A stretch of DNA of 64,000 bases, taken from Dinoroseobacter sp049801095. GTDB taxonomy: Bacteria; Pseudomonadota; Alphaproteobacteria; Rhodobacterales; Rhodobacteraceae. Of this stretch, positions 33,296 to 41,237 are shown piece by piece. Location: the NCBI RefSeq assembly GCF_049801095.1, contig NZ_JBNAGH010000002.1, positions 733,867-797,866 of the forward strand. The letters run 5' to 3'. A program made the translations under genes and the position numbers. The notes under the pieces were generated by a model that saw only the letters and a program-made list of their open reading frames with translations, had not been told where the DNA came from and did no database searches. Every line of letters begins with the position of its first letter. Position 1 is the first letter of the stretch.

Positions 33296-34360
33296 TCAAG
33301 CATCCTCACGCGGCACCGGTCCAAGGGACGCGCGGCTCATGATCTCCGTCTGAAGCCGCACAGGCGCTCCGGCGGTGGCCCCGCCGAGCAGATCGCTGAG
33401 GACCTGCGCCGCCTCCTTCCCCATTTGCCGGTGCGGCACATGCACCGTGGTGAGCGCCGGGGTCACGATCCCGGCGATCTCAATATCGTCGAACCCGGTG
33501 ATCGAGATATCGCCAGGCACCGAGAGGCCCATGCTCTGGGCCTGCCCCATCGCACCGACGGCCAAAACGTCATTGCCGCACATCACTGCTGTCGGGCGCG
33601 GTTTTTGCCCCAACAGGTCTTCCATGGCCGCAGCCCCATTCTCGATGGAATAAGGCGTCTCGATCAGGGTGATCTCATCGGGACAGAGCCCGACCTCCCG
33701 CGCCGCGTCCCAGACGCCCGAGACCCGGTCCCGCGCCCGGTCATTCGGCGCGAGCGGCGCGGTGATGATCGCCACGTCGCGATGGCCAAGCTCGAACACC
33801 TGCCGTGCGAGGGCCCGCATGGCCTCGCGATTGTCGAAACCGATCGCCGGATGCTGCGCAGTTTCATCAAACGCCCAGGCAATGACATAGGGGACGGACC
33901 GCTGATCCAGCAGCTCGTACACGCTCGCCGCCCGCTCGAACCCGATGAGCAACAGCGCATCGGCCCCCCGGGCCAGAAGCGTGCGGATCTGCTCCCGCTC
34001 AAGCTCCGGCTGATAGGAGGAACTGGCCACAAGCAGCGTCAGGCCATGGCGGGCCAGTTCTTCCTGAAAGGCCTGCAAACCACGGGCAAAGATCGCGTTT
34101 TCCATAGTCGGGATGATCGCGCCAATGGTGTTGGTGCGTTTGGCCGCCAAGGCGCGCGCGCCGAAATTGGGCGCGTAGCCCAGCTTTTCGACCACGGCCA
34201 GCACCCGTTCGCGCGTGTCCTTGACCACCCGTTCCGGCATGTTCAGGCAGCGCGACACGGTGGCCGTGGAGACCCCTGCGGCCTGGGCCACATCCTGCAA
34301 CGTCGGTGCATCGCTGCCGGCCTTGCGCGCCGGGGGCTTCTGCCCTTGGCCTTCCGTCAT
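33296..34360 (-). CDS. LacI-family transcriptional regulator of the sulfonate operon
   Basis: This 354-residue repressor has the LacI helix-turn-helix and hinge at about residues 18-65 (TLQDVAQAAGVSTATVSRCL, then ALAAKRTNTIGAIIP), followed by a periplasmic-binding-like effector domain (ITGFDDIEIAGIVTPALTTV). It is nearest in style to GntR/GluR-type LacI members. The ATG at 34360 follows GGGAGG by four bases; the upstream frame lacks such a site. It is divergent from the dihydroxypropanesulfonate operon, and two LacI-type palindromes lie in the shared region, so it probably represses that operon and possibly itself. The effector may be DHPS or a pathway intermediate. Confidence 0.88.
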   Translation of the reverse strand: MTEGQGQKPPARKAGSDAPTLQDVAQAAGVSTATVSRCLNMPERVVKDTRERVLAVVEKLGYAPNFGARALAAKRTNTIGAIIPTMENAIFARGLQAFQEELARHGLTLLVASSSYQPELEREQIRTLLARGADALLLIGFERAASVYELLDQRSVPYVIAWAFDETAQHPAIGFDNREAMRALARQVFELGHRDVAIITAPLAPNDRARDRVSGVWDAAREVGLCPDEITLIETPYSIENGAAAMEDLLGQKPRPTAVMCGNDVLAVGAMGQAQSMGLSVPGDISITGFDDIEIAGIVTPALTTVHVPHRQMGKEAAQVLSDLLGGATAGAPVRLQTEIMSRASLGPVPREDA

Positions 34361-34468
34361 AATCCTCCCAACCGAGCCGATGCTGCCCCCTCTCCTGGCA
34401 GCCGCATCGGTCGTCCCGCCACAGTACAGGCAGAGCACCGTTTGGCAAAGATCCTTGTCCAACGCAAA

Positions 34469-34507
34469 ATGTAAGCGCTTGCTTGCCCGTATGTAAGCGC
34501 TTACATT
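34469..34507 (+). promoter_or_regulatory. Promoter with paired LacI-type operators
   Basis: A perfect 16-base palindrome ATGTAAGCGCTTACAT lies at 34491-34506, and a second imperfect copy (ATGTAAGCGCTTGCTT) at 34469-34484. Their centres are 22 bases apart, two helical turns. TTGCTT (34479-34484) and TACATT (34502-34507) are 17 bases apart and would be the -35 and -10, so the perfect operator fills the spacer. The central GC-centred TAAGCGCTTA is a typical LacI/GalR half-site pair. Confidence 0.8.
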
Positions 34508-34540
34508 GAACCCGAATCGAAGCGCTGGGAGGACGGGTCG

Positions 34541-34732
34541 ATGACTTTAATCGTCGCAATCATTTTGTTCGGGCTCTACGTGGGCAACGTCGTACTCGGC
34601 GCCACGACGGGCGCGCCGATCCTCAATGACGTGCAGGAAATGGTGCTGCTCTTTGCAGCGGCCATCGCCTTCACCGCTGCGATCCTGCAGCGCGAAGCTG
34701 CCGACAAAGACAGACAAGACAAAAATCCATAA
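34541..34732 (+). CDS. Small two-helix membrane protein at the head of the sulfonate operon
   Basis: I do not recognise this 63-residue protein. It has two hydrophobic segments (about residues 3-22 and 34-49) and a charged C-terminal tail (REAADKDRQDKNP). GGGAGG eight bases before the ATG and its position directly after the LacI-controlled promoter, 12 bases before the TRAP receptor gene, argue that it is real. It could be an accessory or stabilising subunit of the TRAP transporter encoded next, but no family evidence is visible. Confidence 0.6.
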   Translation: MTLIVAIILFGLYVGNVVLGATTGAPILNDVQEMVLLFAAAIAFTAAILQREAADKDRQDKNP

Positions 34733-34744
34733 GGGAGGAAGACC

Positions 34745-35893
34745 ATGGATCGTGAGATGAAAGAGATCGCCTCGGTTGAGCGCAGAAACTTTCTGAAACT
34801 GGCCAGCACGGGTGGATTCACGGCGGCAGTTGTGGCCGGTGCCGGGGGGCTTTTGTGGTCCGACGCGGCGGTTGCCCAGACTGCCCGCGAAGAGCGCGAG
34901 CGTGAGGCCGCAGCGGATCACACCATGACGCTGGCCACCGCCTATGTGCTCGGCGCGTCGCGCAGCTATCCGATCATGCAGCTCGACCTGAAGGAAAACA
35001 TCCAGAACGCCACCAATGGCAAGGTCTATGTCAAGCTTGCCCCCGGTGGTCAGCTCGGCGCGGGCGGTGCCCTGGTGCAAGCGGTTCAGGGCGGCACGAT
35101 CCAGTGCGCGCAGCACTCCCTGTCGAACTTCGCGCCCTATGCGAGCGCGGCGGACCTGATCAACATGCCCTATTTCTGTGGCTCCAACCAGAAGTTCACC
35201 AACCTCGTGAGCTCGGACGCCTGGAAGACCGAAGTGCACCCGAAGATCGAGGCCGCAGGCTTCAAGGCGCTGTTCTATGTGGTGATCGATCCGCGCGTCA
35301 TCGCTATGCGCGCCGGTGGATCCGGTCCGGTCCTGACGCCGGGCGATCTGGACGGGGTGAAGTTCCGCGTGCCGGGCTCAGCCATGCTGCAGCAGTATTA
35401 CCGTCTCGTGGGCGCCAACCCGACCCCGGTGGCCTGGGGTGAGACGCCGTCGGCGATCAAACAGGGCGTGGCCGATGCGCTCGATCCGTCCGTGGGCGCG
35501 CTCTATGTCTTCGGCTTCGCCGATATCCTGAGCCATGTGACCTTCACCCAAGCGGTGCCGGACAGCCAGGTCTTCTCGATGAACCTCGAATGGTTCAACT
35601 CCCTGCCCGCCGATGTGCAGGAAGGTATCGAGTTTGCCGGCGAGATGACCACGCATCAGAACCTCGCCAAGGTGCCCTCGGCCCGGGCCTATGCCATGTC
35701 CGAGCTGACCAAGGCAGGCGTGCAATTCCACTCACTGAACGACGACCAGCTGGCCGAATGGCAGGAAGCGGGCGGCTACCAGCGGTCCGAATGGGACGAG
35801 TTCAAGGTCGAGCTTGCAGGGTCCATGGACACCTTCAACAAGCTCGCCGAGGCCGCAGAGACACGAGGAAAGTACTACGTCCACGACGCATAA
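34745..35893 (+). CDS. hpsK: TRAP transporter substrate-binding protein, sulfonate type, with Tat-like signal
   Basis: This 382-residue DctP-family receptor has a twin-arginine-type leader (ERRNFLKLASTGG near residues 11-23), unusual beside the Sec leader of the other TRAP receptor in the window. The mature part shows KVYVKLAPGGQLGAGGALVQ and GVKFRVPGSAMLQQYYRLVG, the segment holding the ligand arginine. It is the second gene of the operon for 2,3-dihydroxypropane-1-sulfonate (DHPS), where HpsKLM-type TRAP systems are known. The substrate is inferred from the linked hpsN and suyAB genes. Export as a folded protein could reflect assembly with a cofactor or as an oligomer. Confidence 0.82.
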   Translation: MDREMKEIASVERRNFLKLASTGGFTAAVVAGAGGLLWSDAAVAQTAREEREREAAADHTMTLATAYVLGASRSYPIMQLDLKENIQNATNGKVYVKLAPGGQLGAGGALVQAVQGGTIQCAQHSLSNFAPYASAADLINMPYFCGSNQKFTNLVSSDAWKTEVHPKIEAAGFKALFYVVIDPRVIAMRAGGSGPVLTPGDLDGVKFRVPGSAMLQQYYRLVGANPTPVAWGETPSAIKQGVADALDPSVGALYVFGFADILSHVTFTQAVPDSQVFSMNLEWFNSLPADVQEGIEFAGEMTTHQNLAKVPSARAYAMSELTKAGVQFHSLNDDQLAEWQEAGGYQRSEWDEFKVELAGSMDTFNKLAEAAETRGKYYVHDA

Positions 35894-35910
35894 CTGACGC
35901 CAGACCAAAC

Positions 35911-35937
35911 GGGATCGGCGCGCCGCGCGCCGGTCCC
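35911..35937 (+). promoter_or_regulatory. Intercistronic hairpin after the TRAP receptor gene
   Basis: GGGATCGGCGCG pairs with CGCGCCGGTCCC over 12 positions (one G-T) with a 3-base loop, 17 bases after the receptor stop and without a T-run. It probably protects the receptor message or weakens read-through, so the periplasmic receptor outnumbers the membrane subunits. Confidence 0.6.
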
Positions 35938-36009
35938 TCACAACCGTTTCAATAAAAGCGCGGACCAGCCCGAACGCGGGCAGGCCCTATTGGGGTCGGG
36001 GAGGGACTC

Positions 36010-36525
36010 ATGCAAAACATCTTGAAAGCGATAGACAAGAACGGGGAGAGATGGGCCCTGCTTTTGTTCTACGTGATGCTCGTCGCCACCATGTTCATCG
36101 AGGTGTTGCGGCGTGAAATCATGTCCTACTCCTCGATCTGGGGAGAAGAGATTGTCCGCTATTCGTTTATTTATCTCGCCTGGATCGGCTGCGCGGCAGC
36201 GGTCAAGGAACGCGGCCATATCCGCATCGACGTGATCATGCAGTATGCGGGCCGCACGGTGAAAACCCTGCTCTATATCTTCGGCGACCTGGTGATGTTC
36301 GTGGTGGCGATCATCGCGCTCTACTGGTCCTTCGAGACGGTGCTCGTCTCGGCCAAGTTCGGCTCCGTGACCCCGGGCCTTCGGATCAGCCAGGTCTGGT
36401 TCCTGATGGCGGTGCCCATCGGCTTTGCCCTCGTCATTTTCCGCCTCGTGCAGTCTTTGCGGCGCGATGTAAGCGACCTTCGTGCGGGACGTCCCGTCTA
36501 CGAAGGCGACAAGCTGTTCGACTGA
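36010..36525 (+). CDS. hpsL: TRAP transporter small permease, sulfonate type
   Basis: This 171-residue DctQ-family protein has four membrane helices and the family segment FIEVLRREIMSYSSIWGEE near residue 30, followed by RYSFIYLAWIGCAAAVKE. It sits between the receptor and the large permease (13 bases before the latter). The substrate assignment to DHPS comes from the operon. Confidence 0.82.
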   Translation: MQNILKAIDKNGERWALLLFYVMLVATMFIEVLRREIMSYSSIWGEEIVRYSFIYLAWIGCAAAVKERGHIRIDVIMQYAGRTVKTLLYIFGDLVMFVVAIIALYWSFETVLVSAKFGSVTPGLRISQVWFLMAVPIGFALVIFRLVQSLRRDVSDLRAGRPVYEGDKLFD

Positions 36526-36538
36526 GGGGACCGGATAG

Positions 36539-37867
36539 ATGCTTTGGCAACAAATGGAACAAACCGTGGTTCTCGGCTGGGATTTCTATGGCCCTGTGAT
36601 CATGTTCGTCGTCCTTGTGGCACTGGCCGTTCCGGTCTGGGCTGCAATCGGCGCCTCCGCGATCCTCATGCTGGTCTGGTCGGGCGCCCTGCCCCTCAGC
36701 CTTGTGGGCGAACGCCTCTTTTCCGGGATCGACGCCTTCGCGCTGACGGCCGTCCCGCTCTTCATTCTGACCGGGGACGCGCTGGTGCGGACAGGTCTGT
36801 CGCGAAAATTCCTCGACGTGGCGGAGGCGCTGACGCAATTCGCCAAGGGCGGGTTCGGCTCGGCCACGGTGCTGGTCTGCGGGATGTTCGCGGCGATCTC
36901 GGGCTCTGACGCGGCGGGCGCTGCGGCGGTGGGCCGGATGACCATCGACCGTCTGGTCGAGAGCGGCTACCCCCGCCCCTATGCCTGTGCCCTTGTGGCC
37001 GCGGGCGCCTGTACCGGGATCCTGATCCCGCCTTCGATCGCCTATATCATCATCGGCCTCGTGCTGGGGATATCGGCCTCCACCCTGTTCCTCGCAGCCG
37101 TGATCCCGGGTCTGGCGATCCTCGTCTCGATCCTCGTGACCAACATCATCATGAACCGGCTCAACGGCTGGGAAGGTGGCGGCAACATCAGCGCCGGCGA
37201 GTATTTCTCGCGCCTCGGCAAGGCCCTGAAATCCGGCTGGTACGCCTTCATCGTGCCCGGCATCATCTTCTACGGGATCTTCTCGGGGCGTCTGACGCCG
37301 ACCGAAGCGGGCGCCACCGCTGTCGTGGTGACCATCCTGATGGGCTTCATCCTCGGCACCCTGAAGCTGAGCGATTTCCCGGCCATGCTGGTCAGCTCCG
37401 CCAAGGTGAACGGGGTCATCCTCCCGATCATCGCCTTCTCCGTGCCGCTGGCCGAAGCGCTCGCGATCATCGGGGTGCCGCAAGGCTTCGTCGCAGTGGC
37501 CACGGGCCTGAGCGAAGAGCCCTGGGTGCTGATCCTGCTGATGGTGGGGATCCTCGTGGCCGCGGGCTGCGTGATGGAGACCACGCCGAACATCGTGATC
37601 CTCGCACCGATCCTTCTGCCCCTCGCCGAAGAGATCGGGATGAACGAGATCCAGTTCTGTATCATGATGATCACCGCGCTGGGTGTCGGGTTCATCACAC
37701 CACCTCTGGGACTGAACCTCTTCGTGGTCTCGGGCATAACGGGAGAGTCGATCCTGAAAATCGCTTATCGCGCAATCCCGTTTGTGTTCTTTATGCTCAT
37801 CGTGACGCTGATGATTGCCTATATCCCGGCGATTTCGACAGCGCTCCTTCCAGATATCTTCAAGTAG
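36539..37867 (+). CDS. hpsM: TRAP transporter large permease, sulfonate type
   Basis: This 442-residue DctM-family transporter has about 12 helices. Conserved pieces include PLFILTGDALVRTGLSRKFL, SGSDAAGAAAVGRMTI, GILIPPSIAYIIIGL and GFITPPLGLNLFVVSGI. An open frame of more than 1000 codons on the opposite strand across this gene is a codon-bias shadow. It completes a TRAP importer whose neighbours encode DHPS breakdown; the next gene, hpsN, starts ten bases later. Confidence 0.87.
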   Translation: MLWQQMEQTVVLGWDFYGPVIMFVVLVALAVPVWAAIGASAILMLVWSGALPLSLVGERLFSGIDAFALTAVPLFILTGDALVRTGLSRKFLDVAEALTQFAKGGFGSATVLVCGMFAAISGSDAAGAAAVGRMTIDRLVESGYPRPYACALVAAGACTGILIPPSIAYIIIGLVLGISASTLFLAAVIPGLAILVSILVTNIIMNRLNGWEGGGNISAGEYFSRLGKALKSGWYAFIVPGIIFYGIFSGRLTPTEAGATAVVVTILMGFILGTLKLSDFPAMLVSSAKVNGVILPIIAFSVPLAEALAIIGVPQGFVAVATGLSEEPWVLILLMVGILVAAGCVMETTPNIVILAPILLPLAEEIGMNEIQFCIMMITALGVGFITPPLGLNLFVVSGITGESILKIAYRAIPFVFFMLIVTLMIAYIPAISTALLPDIFK

Positions 37868-37876
37868 GACTGATCC

Positions 37877-39184
37877 ATGCCGAGAGAATATCTCAAAAAA
37901 GCAACCCTCACCCCCAAGAGCGATGCCTCTGACACGCAGGAAATCGTGCGTGGCATTCTCGACGAGATCGAGGCCGGAGGGGATGACGCCGCCCTCGCCT
38001 ATGCCAAGAAGTTCGACAATTACGAGGGATCGATCATCCTGAGCCAGGCGGAGATCGACGCGGCGATCGCCGAGGTGCCGGAGAAGCTGAAGCAGGACAT
38101 TCAGTTCGCCCATGCCAATGTCAAGAAATTCGCCGAGGCCCAGCGCGATACGGTGGCGAATTTCGAGATCGAGGTGGTGCCGGGCCTGATCGCCGGACAA
38201 AAGGCGATCCCGGTGGCGGCGGCGGGCTGCTATGTGCCCGGCGGGCGCTACAGCCATATCGCCAGCGCGATCATGACGGTGACCACCGCCAAGGTGGCGG
38301 GCTGCAACCACATCGTGGCCTGCTCTCCACCCCGCCCCGGTGTGGGGATCGCACCTGCGATCATCTATGCGGCGCATATCTGCGGCGCGGACACGATCCT
38401 CGCCATGGGCGGTGTGCAGGGGGTTGCGGCGATGACCTTCGGCCTTTTCGGGCTGCCCAAGGCCAACATCCTCGTCGGTCCGGGCAACCAGTTCGTGGCC
38501 GAGGCCAAGCGGATGCTCTTTGGCCGGGTCGGGATCGACATGATCGCCGGGCCAACCGACAGCCTGATCCTCGCCGATGCCTCCGCGGATCCGATGGTGG
38601 TGGCCGCCGATCTCGTGGGTCAGGCCGAGCATGGCTATAACTCGCCGGTCTGGCTCGTCACCGACAATCGCCCCCTCGCCGAGGAGGTCATGCGCCTTGT
38701 GCCCGACCTCATCGCCGATCTGCCGGAGGTGAACCGCGACAACGCGACCGCCGCCTGGCGCGACTATGCAGAGGTCATCCTCTGCGCCGACCGCGAAGAG
38801 ATGGCCGCGACCTCCGACGATTATGCGCCCGAGCACCTGACAGTGCAGGCGGAGGATCTGGATTGGTGGCTCGACCGTCTGTCCTGCTACGGCTCGCTCT
38901 TCCTCGGCGAAGAGACGACCGTGGCCTTTGGCGACAAGGCCTCGGGCACCAACCACGTGCTGCCGACCTCGGGGGCCGCGAATTACACCGGGGGTCTGTC
39001 GGTCCATAAATACATGAAGATCGTCACCTGGCAGCGCTCGACCCGCGAAGGCGCCAAGCCCGTGGCTGAGGCCACCGCGCGGATCGCCCGTCTTGAAGGG
39101 ATGGAGGGTCATGCGCGTACGGCCGATATCCGCCTCAAGAAATACTTCCCGGATCAGACCTTCGATCTGACGGCCAATGGCTGA
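37877..39184 (+). CDS. hpsN: Sulfopropanediol 3-dehydrogenase (HpsN, histidinol-dehydrogenase-like)
   Basis: This 435-residue zinc enzyme has the histidinol dehydrogenase fold. It retains the zinc-binding GQAEHGYNSP (Gln and His) near residue 255, the catalytic YAPEHL near 315 and SGTNHVLPTSG near 355. HisD would normally sit with histidine genes; here it is between a TRAP transporter and sulfolactate sulfo-lyase, which identifies HpsN. HpsN oxidises (R)-2,3-dihydroxypropane-1-sulfonate with 2 NAD+ to (R)-3-sulfolactate in the cytoplasm. Its end overlaps the next gene by eight bases. Confidence 0.88.
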   Translation: MPREYLKKATLTPKSDASDTQEIVRGILDEIEAGGDDAALAYAKKFDNYEGSIILSQAEIDAAIAEVPEKLKQDIQFAHANVKKFAEAQRDTVANFEIEVVPGLIAGQKAIPVAAAGCYVPGGRYSHIASAIMTVTTAKVAGCNHIVACSPPRPGVGIAPAIIYAAHICGADTILAMGGVQGVAAMTFGLFGLPKANILVGPGNQFVAEAKRMLFGRVGIDMIAGPTDSLILADASADPMVVAADLVGQAEHGYNSPVWLVTDNRPLAEEVMRLVPDLIADLPEVNRDNATAAWRDYAEVILCADREEMAATSDDYAPEHLTVQAEDLDWWLDRLSCYGSLFLGEETTVAFGDKASGTNHVLPTSGAANYTGGLSVHKYMKIVTWQRSTREGAKPVAEATARIARLEGMEGHARTADIRLKKYFPDQTFDLTANG

Positions 39185-39944
39185 CGGGACCCCCGCCTCC
39201 CTGCTCGACCTAACCGGTCGGGTGGCCTGCGTGACCGGCGCGAGCTCCGGGCTCGGTCGGCGCGCGGCCAGTATTCTCGCGGCTGCGGGCGCCTCGGTGG
39301 TGGGTGTGGCCCGCCGGGCCGAGGCGCTGGCCGCATGGGAGGCCGAGACAGAAGGCCAGACCGCAAGCGTGGTCTGGGATGTGGCGGACCGCGAGACGCT
39401 GCCTGACATGGTCGAGGCGATCGCCGCGCCCTTCGGTGCGCCGGATATCCTCGTGCTGGCCGCAGGGATCAACAATCGCGAGCGGGCCGATGCAGTCACC
39501 GCCGCAGGCTGGGACCAGACAATCGCGCTGAACCTCACGGCGCCCTTCTTTCTGGCCCAGGCGCTGGTGCCGGCCATGTCCGAAAAGGGCTGGGGCCGGA
39601 TCGTGAATTTCGCCTCGCTCCAAACGACCCGGGCCTTTCCGGGCGGCGTTGCCTATGGGGCAACGAAGGGCGGCATCGCCCAGCTCACCCGCGCCATGGC
39701 CGAGGCCTGGTCGGCGCAAGGGATCAACGCCAATGCCATCGGGCCGGGCTTTTTCCGCACCGAGCTGACCGCACCGGTCTTTGACAATCCCGCCCTGGCG
39801 CAGGAGCTTGCAGACAAGACCTGCATCGGGCGCAATGGAACGCCTGAGGATATAGACGGCCCGCTTCTGTTCCTGTGTTCCGACGCGTCGGCCTATGTCA
39901 CAGGGCAGGTGTTGATGGTGGATGGGGGGTTCACGGCCAAATGA
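39177..39944 (+). CDS. hpsO: Short-chain dehydrogenase, DHPS 2-dehydrogenase candidate
   Basis: This 255-residue SDR has the cofactor motif GASSGLGRRAASIL near residue 21, the NNRE-type strand (LAAGINN), the catalytic Ser in NFASLQTT and the Tyr-x3-Lys in YGATKGG near residue 160. In DHPS clusters, HpsO and HpsP are NAD-dependent dehydrogenases acting at carbon 2 so that the (S) isomer can be turned into the (R) isomer used by HpsN. The eight-base overlap with hpsN and four-base overlap with the next dehydrogenase support this. The symbol is assigned by context and not by detailed similarity. Confidence 0.72.
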   Translation: MADGTPASLLDLTGRVACVTGASSGLGRRAASILAAAGASVVGVARRAEALAAWEAETEGQTASVVWDVADRETLPDMVEAIAAPFGAPDILVLAAGINNRERADAVTAAGWDQTIALNLTAPFFLAQALVPAMSEKGWGRIVNFASLQTTRAFPGGVAYGATKGGIAQLTRAMAEAWSAQGINANAIGPGFFRTELTAPVFDNPALAQELADKTCIGRNGTPEDIDGPLLFLCSDASAYVTGQVLMVDGGFTAK

Positions 39945-40915
39945 AGGCACTTGTTTACACCGGGGTTGAAGAGCTCGAGTTTCGCGACGTCGCGGATCCG
40001 ACGCCCGCCGATGACCATCACCTTATCCGCATCGACAGTGTCGGGATCTGCGGGTCGGACATGCATGCCTATCTCGGGCATGATGAGCGTCGACCCGCGC
40101 CGCTGATCCTCGGCCATGAAGGTGCGGGCAAGATCGTCGGCGGGCCCCGCGACGGCGAGCGGGTCACGATCAACCCGCTGGTGAGCGACCCCACGAGCGC
40201 GGCGAGCCTCTCGGGGCGCGAGAACCTCTGCCCTTCGCGGCAGATCATCTCCATGCCACCGCGCGAAGGGGCCTTTGCCCAATACGTGCCCATGCTGGGG
40301 CGTAATCTGGTGACCGTACCGGACCATGTGAGCTTCGATCAGGCGGCCCTGGCCGAGCCCATGGCCGTCAGCTGGCACTCCGCGCGCCTTGGCATGGCCG
40401 CACTGCACGAGGCCGATCCGCGCAAGGCGCTGGTGATCGGGGGCGGTGCCATCGGGCTGGCCGCGGCCCTCGCGCTCAAGGCCATGGGCTGCGAAGAGGT
40501 GATCGTGGCCGAGCCCAATGCGGCCCGGCGCAGCTATCTCGAACTGCATTGCGACATGGAAACCGTGGCCGCCGCCGCGGAGCCTGCTCCGCTGGTGGTG
40601 GATGCGGTAGGCTATGCGGCCACGCGCAAGCTCGCCTCCGCCCTCGCGACGCCGGGCGGGGTCATCGTGCATATCGGGCTGGGTGAGGATGATGGCGGGC
40701 TCGATATCCGCCGCATGACCCTGCAGGAGATCACCTTCATCGGGACCTATACCTACACCGCCCAAGACTTTCGGGACACCTGCGCGGCCATGTTCGATGG
40801 CCGTCTGGGCGCGCTCGACTGGACAGAGACCCGCCCCCTTTCCGAGGGGGCTGCGGCCTTTGCCGATATCCGCGCGGGCCGCGTGCCCGCACCCAAGATC
40901 ATACTCAAGCCGTAA
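39941..40915 (+). CDS. hpsP: Zinc-type alcohol dehydrogenase, DHPS 2-dehydrogenase candidate
   Basis: This 324-residue medium-chain dehydrogenase has the catalytic zinc site GICGSDMHAYLGHDERR and GHEGAGKIVG, and the nucleotide motif VIGGGAIGLAAALA near residue 165. The structural zinc loop with four cysteines is absent: only one Cys occurs in LSGRENLCPSRQ. So it keeps the catalytic zinc only, like sorbitol-dehydrogenase-type members. The ATG at 39941 overlaps the upstream stop (ATGA). With the SDR before it, it may interconvert DHPS isomers through the 2-oxo compound. The symbol is given by context. Confidence 0.7.
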   Translation: MKALVYTGVEELEFRDVADPTPADDHHLIRIDSVGICGSDMHAYLGHDERRPAPLILGHEGAGKIVGGPRDGERVTINPLVSDPTSAASLSGRENLCPSRQIISMPPREGAFAQYVPMLGRNLVTVPDHVSFDQAALAEPMAVSWHSARLGMAALHEADPRKALVIGGGAIGLAAALALKAMGCEEVIVAEPNAARRSYLELHCDMETVAAAAEPAPLVVDAVGYAATRKLASALATPGGVIVHIGLGEDDGGLDIRRMTLQEITFIGTYTYTAQDFRDTCAAMFDGRLGALDWTETRPLSEGAAAFADIRAGRVPAPKIILKP

Positions 40916-40934
40916 AGAAAGACAGGAGACTTAG

Positions 40935-41225
40935 ATGTCTGAAATCCCGCACCTTCTGGTCCACGAGCAAGCCGACAATGTCGGCGTCGTGGTGGTCGAG
41001 GGGCTGACCGCAGGCACGGATATGCTGTGCTGCATCACCCATGACAACTCGACCTTCCGCCTGACCGCGAAGCACGATGTGCCGATCGGCCACAAGGTCG
41101 CGCTCACCGACCTCAAGGCCGGCGACACGGCCATGAAATACGGCGAGGACATCGGCAAGATCATCGCCGATGTCGGCCAGGGCGAGCATCTGCACACCCA
41201 CAACTGCAAAACGAAACGCTGGTAA
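40935..41225 (+). CDS. suyA: (2R)-sulfolactate sulfo-lyase, alpha subunit
   Basis: This 96-residue SAF-domain protein matches the small N-terminal part of altronate dehydratase, here as a separate subunit. It shows the start PHLLVHEQADNVGVVVVEGL and the end GQGEHLHTHNCKTKRW, with His residues in the active-site loop. With SuyB, 12 bases downstream, it splits (R)-3-sulfolactate into pyruvate and sulfite. The combination with HpsN upstream supports SuyA over UxaA. Confidence 0.87.
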   Translation: MSEIPHLLVHEQADNVGVVVVEGLTAGTDMLCCITHDNSTFRLTAKHDVPIGHKVALTDLKAGDTAMKYGEDIGKIIADVGQGEHLHTHNCKTKRW

Positions 41226-41237
41226 GGAGCCACTGGA

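Noticed and set aside
36434..39577. A 1047-codon open frame on the minus strand across the sulfonate TRAP and hpsN genes
   Set aside because: It is antisense to well-supported genes, its translation is rich in Arg, His, Gly and Ala without domain pattern, and such shadows are expected in GC-rich DNA with strong third-position bias.
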